Shown: piece after piece, positions 60,401-64,000 of the stretch
Position numbering within the stretch: position 1 is the first letter of the stretch
Layout of the letters: each line of letters starts with the position of its first letter
DNA from: Lates calcarifer
Lineage: Eukaryota; Chordata; Actinopteri; Centropomidae
DNA: 64,000 nucleotides
Direction of reading: 5' to 3'
Assembly: GCF_001640805.2 (NCBI RefSeq)
Contig: NC_066837.1
Span: forward strand, 25,950,502 to 26,014,501
Translations under genes and position numbers: made by a program
The notes under the pieces: generated by a model
Told to the model about the DNA's origin: nothing
What the model saw: only the letters and a program-made list of their open reading frames with translations
Database searches by the model: none

Positions 60401-61932
60401 AACTGATGTTCTCCAACTTCTCTCACCACCACTAAAACATCAAGCTATGAACATTTGAATCTGTTTTAAAAAATTGAATGCAAATAAATCTGTAATTTGT
60501 GATCCTCCTTTGCTGATTGGTACAACGCATTAGTCATTCAGTGGCTGAACACTGGAGCTCTTTCCAGGGGAAAATCTTGCAGAGCACAAGAAGGGCACAG
60601 CATCAACAGCAGTTTGTTTAGAGTAAATAAAGGAAGAATTAACTAGTTACCAAGGGCAGTTATAACTGAATGGACAAAAAAAAAAAAAGATGCTGAAAGT
60701 AAAACTTCATCAAGAATTATTCATAGTACTGAAGACTCTGTTTGATCACCAAGTAAACTGTAATCAGTCAATGCAAAACCACTACAGCAAAAACATACAT
60801 CACCTAACAGGAACCTAACATCCTTGTTGATTGTGACATAAAAATAGCATAGCAAAAATAACAGTGGCACAAGCAAATTATTACTACACTGTTTCTGACT
60901 ATTTCATCATCCCCCATCTGCCAGACCTGAAACCATGAGGATTTTCTTGGAACATCTTGGCTTTCTCTCTGATTTGTAGATGGAGGAAAGGTTTTGGTTC
61001 ACTTGTTGTTCTAGACTGAGAAAGGAGATGTCTCCACTGGGGTAAACATTGGCTCAAGAGGTCTTGCTGGTGCTTCTCTTTACATGCTTATAGTGTATTA
61101 CACCTCAGAAAAGAGAGTGCTCCCTTAACTGGGAGAGCAGCTTTCAGCCATTGTCTGTGGAAATGAGATTCAGACCAACGATTATTACACTTGGTCCATA
61201 ACAAATACACACTGACCCACCTGACTATCCACTTAGTTGCTCTCACCAATGAATGAGAGCATGACCATCTGGAAATTTCCTCCAGACCTACATTATATCT
61301 GGAAACTGATAAAAATGCCCAACAACTTGTGTGTAGCAACTCTTCACATTTTTGTAAACAGCTACATAATTATGCCATATACTGGTATACCATGTCTGAC
61401 AACAAAATTAAAAGCTTTGTACCTGGCTTACAGCCTTAGCTCTGCACTATAGCAGATGAAGCTAGCCTCAGAAATTGGCAGTGTGGGCAGCCTCACAGCC
61501 CTGAATCTTAGAAGACCTGAGTCAGAGCTTTTAAACTTTAGCTATGATATAATGATGATATAATGATTGAAAGTTTAACTGGGACATTTAGACTACTGGT
61601 CATTATCCACCAGCTGTTGCTCATTTACACTCAACTACTAATTAGCTGGCAGCAAGTGTTAACCATCTAAAGCTTAGAAGGAGATTAGTTAGATAATTAA
61701 TCTACAGAAAAACTCACCATCATGTTGGCCTTTCTAAACAGCATAAAAACACAGTTCATTTTCTATCTTTACAAACATCGAAAGGTTACTGATGAGCACT
61801 TCTTTCTCAGTCTTTGGCTGAGTGTAAAATAGTACCACCAGTGTGCAAGGAGCACACTAACCAGACAACAGTCAAGAGAGGAGAAGAGAAACTAAATGTA
61901 AACATCATTAACCTTACTGGAAACAGAGGATT

Positions 61933-63246
61933 TGTAGCATCAGAGAGTATTCAGATCTCTACACTTTTTGCACACTTATTTTTAAATGAATAAAATATCA
62001 GTCTACTACAATAACCCAGAATGACAAAGTGAAAACATGTTTTTAGAAATCTTGCAAATATATTAAAAAATCATGAACTAAAATCTCTCATTTTCCAAAC
62101 TTAATCTTTAATGATTTTGTCCCATTCTTCCTGGCAGATCGTCTCAGGCTCGGTCAGCTTTGATGGGAAGTGTCTGTGAGCTCCCATATTCAGGTGTCTC
62201 CACAGATGTTCTATGGGGTTTAAGTCTGGGCTTTGGCTGGGCCACTCAGACTCTTGTCCCAAATCACTGTTATGCTGAAAGGTGAATGGAACAGGTTTTA
62301 CTCAAGGACCTCTCTGTATCTGGCTCCATCAGTTCTGACCAGTCTCAGTGTCCCTACTGCTAAGAAGGACCCCCATGACATGATGCTGTCACCACCATGT
62401 TTCTCTGTACTGATGGTATTAGCCAGGTGATGAGAGGTGTCTCATCAATCCCTCATGCTCTCATAGTCCTGTAAATGCCATTTAGCAAACTCCAAGCTTT
62501 CTAAACTATGTCCAATCAGTTCAGTTTGTCACAGATGAGGCTCAGTCAATATGCTCCCTAGAAATGGAATTAGTGAGCTTGTAGTTATGACATGGGAAGA
62601 TGTGTATACAGTATGCTTCATGTTCAAGTGGTTAAGTTGTGAGAACACCTCTGCCAGGCAACAGCAACATGGATGCTAAAAGAAACCACAGAGGCTAACA
62701 ATTTAGCAGACTAGCAGGTGGGAAATGCAAATGCATAAAAAGAGAAAAGATGAGGCCATTCGGAATATCAAAATTTGACTCTTTATGAAGAAAAACTCAT
62801 ATTCAAATAAAATTACAATACATTAACTTACCATCTAATGAAAAATGAATTTCTTTGGCCTCCACCATTTCTGAAAACTTTGGCAAACATGTCACAACTC
62901 ATGAAAATTCTGTCTGAGGTCATGAATACCACATGATTGTGGCACACATGGACTCATGAAAACAGTAAACACAACCCTATTTGAATTTGAAGGCAGCACT
63001 AGACATGTCAGGGATAATTAAATCAAGTAGGATGCACCTCACCATGATTTGGAGTACCACACCAAAAGGTCTGATCATTTTGTAAATGATTGAGTTTTTG
63101 ATTTTAATAAATTTGCACCAATTCCTAAAGATATGATTTCACTTTTTCATTACATGTTTCTGAGTGTTCAGTAAACAATATAAAATCTACAACACAATAA
63201 AGTGTGAAAAAAGTGACGGGGTCTGACTACTTTCTGATGCTGCTGT
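61933..63246 (-). mobile_element. Tc1-like transposon relic with IR/DR ends
   Basis: The left end GCATCAGAGAGTATTCAGAT and the right end on the minus strand, GCATCAGAAAGTAGTCAGAC, are inverted repeats. Inner repeats follow on both sides (left AATGACAAAGTGAAAACATG near 62020; right AATGAAAAAGTGAAATCATA on the minus strand near 63150), the IR/DR layout of fish Tc1 elements. Between 62100 and 62450 the minus strand carries degraded transposase sequence, including [11 protein letters not shown], close to the conserved KHGGGSIMLWG of Tc1. The transposase is interrupted, its middle is deleted, and an unrelated block of about 445 bp (about 62551-62995) sits inside. It is not functional. Confidence 0.72.
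62105..62450 (-). pseudogene. Tc1 transposase remnant
   Basis: Minus-strand translation shows fragments of a Tc1-family DDE transposase: the [11 protein letters not shown] region (about 62371-62405) and the region whose complement reads TTCTATGGGGTTTAAGTCTGG on the plus strand. Frame breaks and loss of the N-terminal DNA-binding half leave no usable ORF. The homology call rests on family motifs held in memory. Confidence 0.6.
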
Positions 63247-64000
63247 TTTCACAGTGGAGATTTTAGCTCACTGCTAATGTTAAATTTTGACCTGATGATG
63301 ATGCCACATTAAAAGTGAAGATATTAGAAATACACCTATCCTATGAATATCTGTGCCAACTATTCAGTAGTTGTTGAGGCCATTGCACTCAAAACTACAA
63401 AGGTCTCCCTCATGGTAGATGGAAAGTCAGGCGATCATTTCAGTCTGTGGCTTCATCATCTGTGAACATCTGTACTTAAATTCATGGCAATTCATACAAC
63501 AGTTGCTGAGGAATTTCAGTCTGGAGCAAAATAGTGGACTGACCTGACCAGCCAGTCAACATTGCCATACCAGGATCGACATCACTAACATTGCTAAAAA
63601 ATGTACATTACAGCCTTTGGGTATTTTAATTGGGTTACATTTGTATTGCATGGTTTGTACAGCATTATTCAGATTTCTTCATTTGATAAAATAAGCTTTA
63701 GGCAGTTCCTTCACAAAAGTGATGCCATTGCTTAAGTTAAGTTAAGCAGCAAATATGTTTTCCAAAGAAGCTTCCAATCTTTTTAATCAATTCGATTTAA
63801 TTCCAGCAACTCCCATAATGACAGTCAGTGTTGGGAATTAAACCAAAAATGTGTGAGTCATGTTCCACTGGTTTGGACAATGATAGAAAAGTACTTTAAA
63901 GTCACTGTTGCAACTTATTAGACATTTGCTTTTAATTCATTTCTGATTTAAGATTAAATCCAAAAACATTTTGCAAATATTTGACCCTGGCCTGACTTAT

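Noticed and set aside
57531..64000. First exon of a neighbouring gene upstream of maml3
   Set aside because: No open frame with similarity or splice context was seen. Only repeats and AT-rich sequence occur here.

Overview
The window looks like nuclear DNA from a ray-finned fish, most likely a percomorph teleost. It has long introns, very dense (TG)n/(CA)n and (GA)n microsatellites, and many decayed interspersed repeats of kinds familiar from teleost genomes: hAT-like and Tc1-like DNA transposon remnants, MITEs, and tRNA/L2-like SINE ends. No bacterial or viral gene organisation is present. The repeat family assignments rest on remembered consensus patterns and on visible terminal repeats, not on a search.

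One protein-coding gene is supported: maml3 (mastermind-like transcriptional coactivator 3), on the minus strand and cut off by the left edge of the window. Three coding exons with consensus splice sites join in phase 0: exon 1 (56550-56173, 126 codons), exon 2 (7526-6783, 248 codons) and exon 3 (5124-4171, 318 codons). They give the first 692 residues. The C-terminal part, roughly 450 residues going by remembered vertebrate MAML3 length, must lie to the left of position 1. Exon 1 carries the Notch ICD/CSL-binding helix. Exon 2 carries the acidic p300-recruiting region. Exon 3 carries glutamine-rich coactivator sequence with two polyQ tracts.

Layout: 1-4170 is part of intron 3. 5125-6782 is intron 2, which appears to split what I remember as one long exon in other vertebrates, and which carries a hAT-like MITE next to the exon 3 acceptor. 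7527-56172 is the 48.6 kb intron 1. Its half nearest exon 2 (about 8-33 kb) is packed with dinucleotide repeats. Its half nearest exon 1 (about 33-56 kb) has far fewer. 56173-57530 is the CpG-rich first exon, 5' leader and promoter, with a GGN-repeat leader and a small upstream ORF. 57531-64000 is upstream intergenic sequence with a hAT-like repeat and a Tc1-like transposon relic.

No RNA genes, CRISPR arrays or second coding gene could be supported. The more notable observations are the split second exon, the transposon at a splice acceptor, possible truncated Notch-coactivator isoforms from intron read-through, the leader G-quadruplex candidate, and several unique-sequence blocks that look like conserved regulatory elements.
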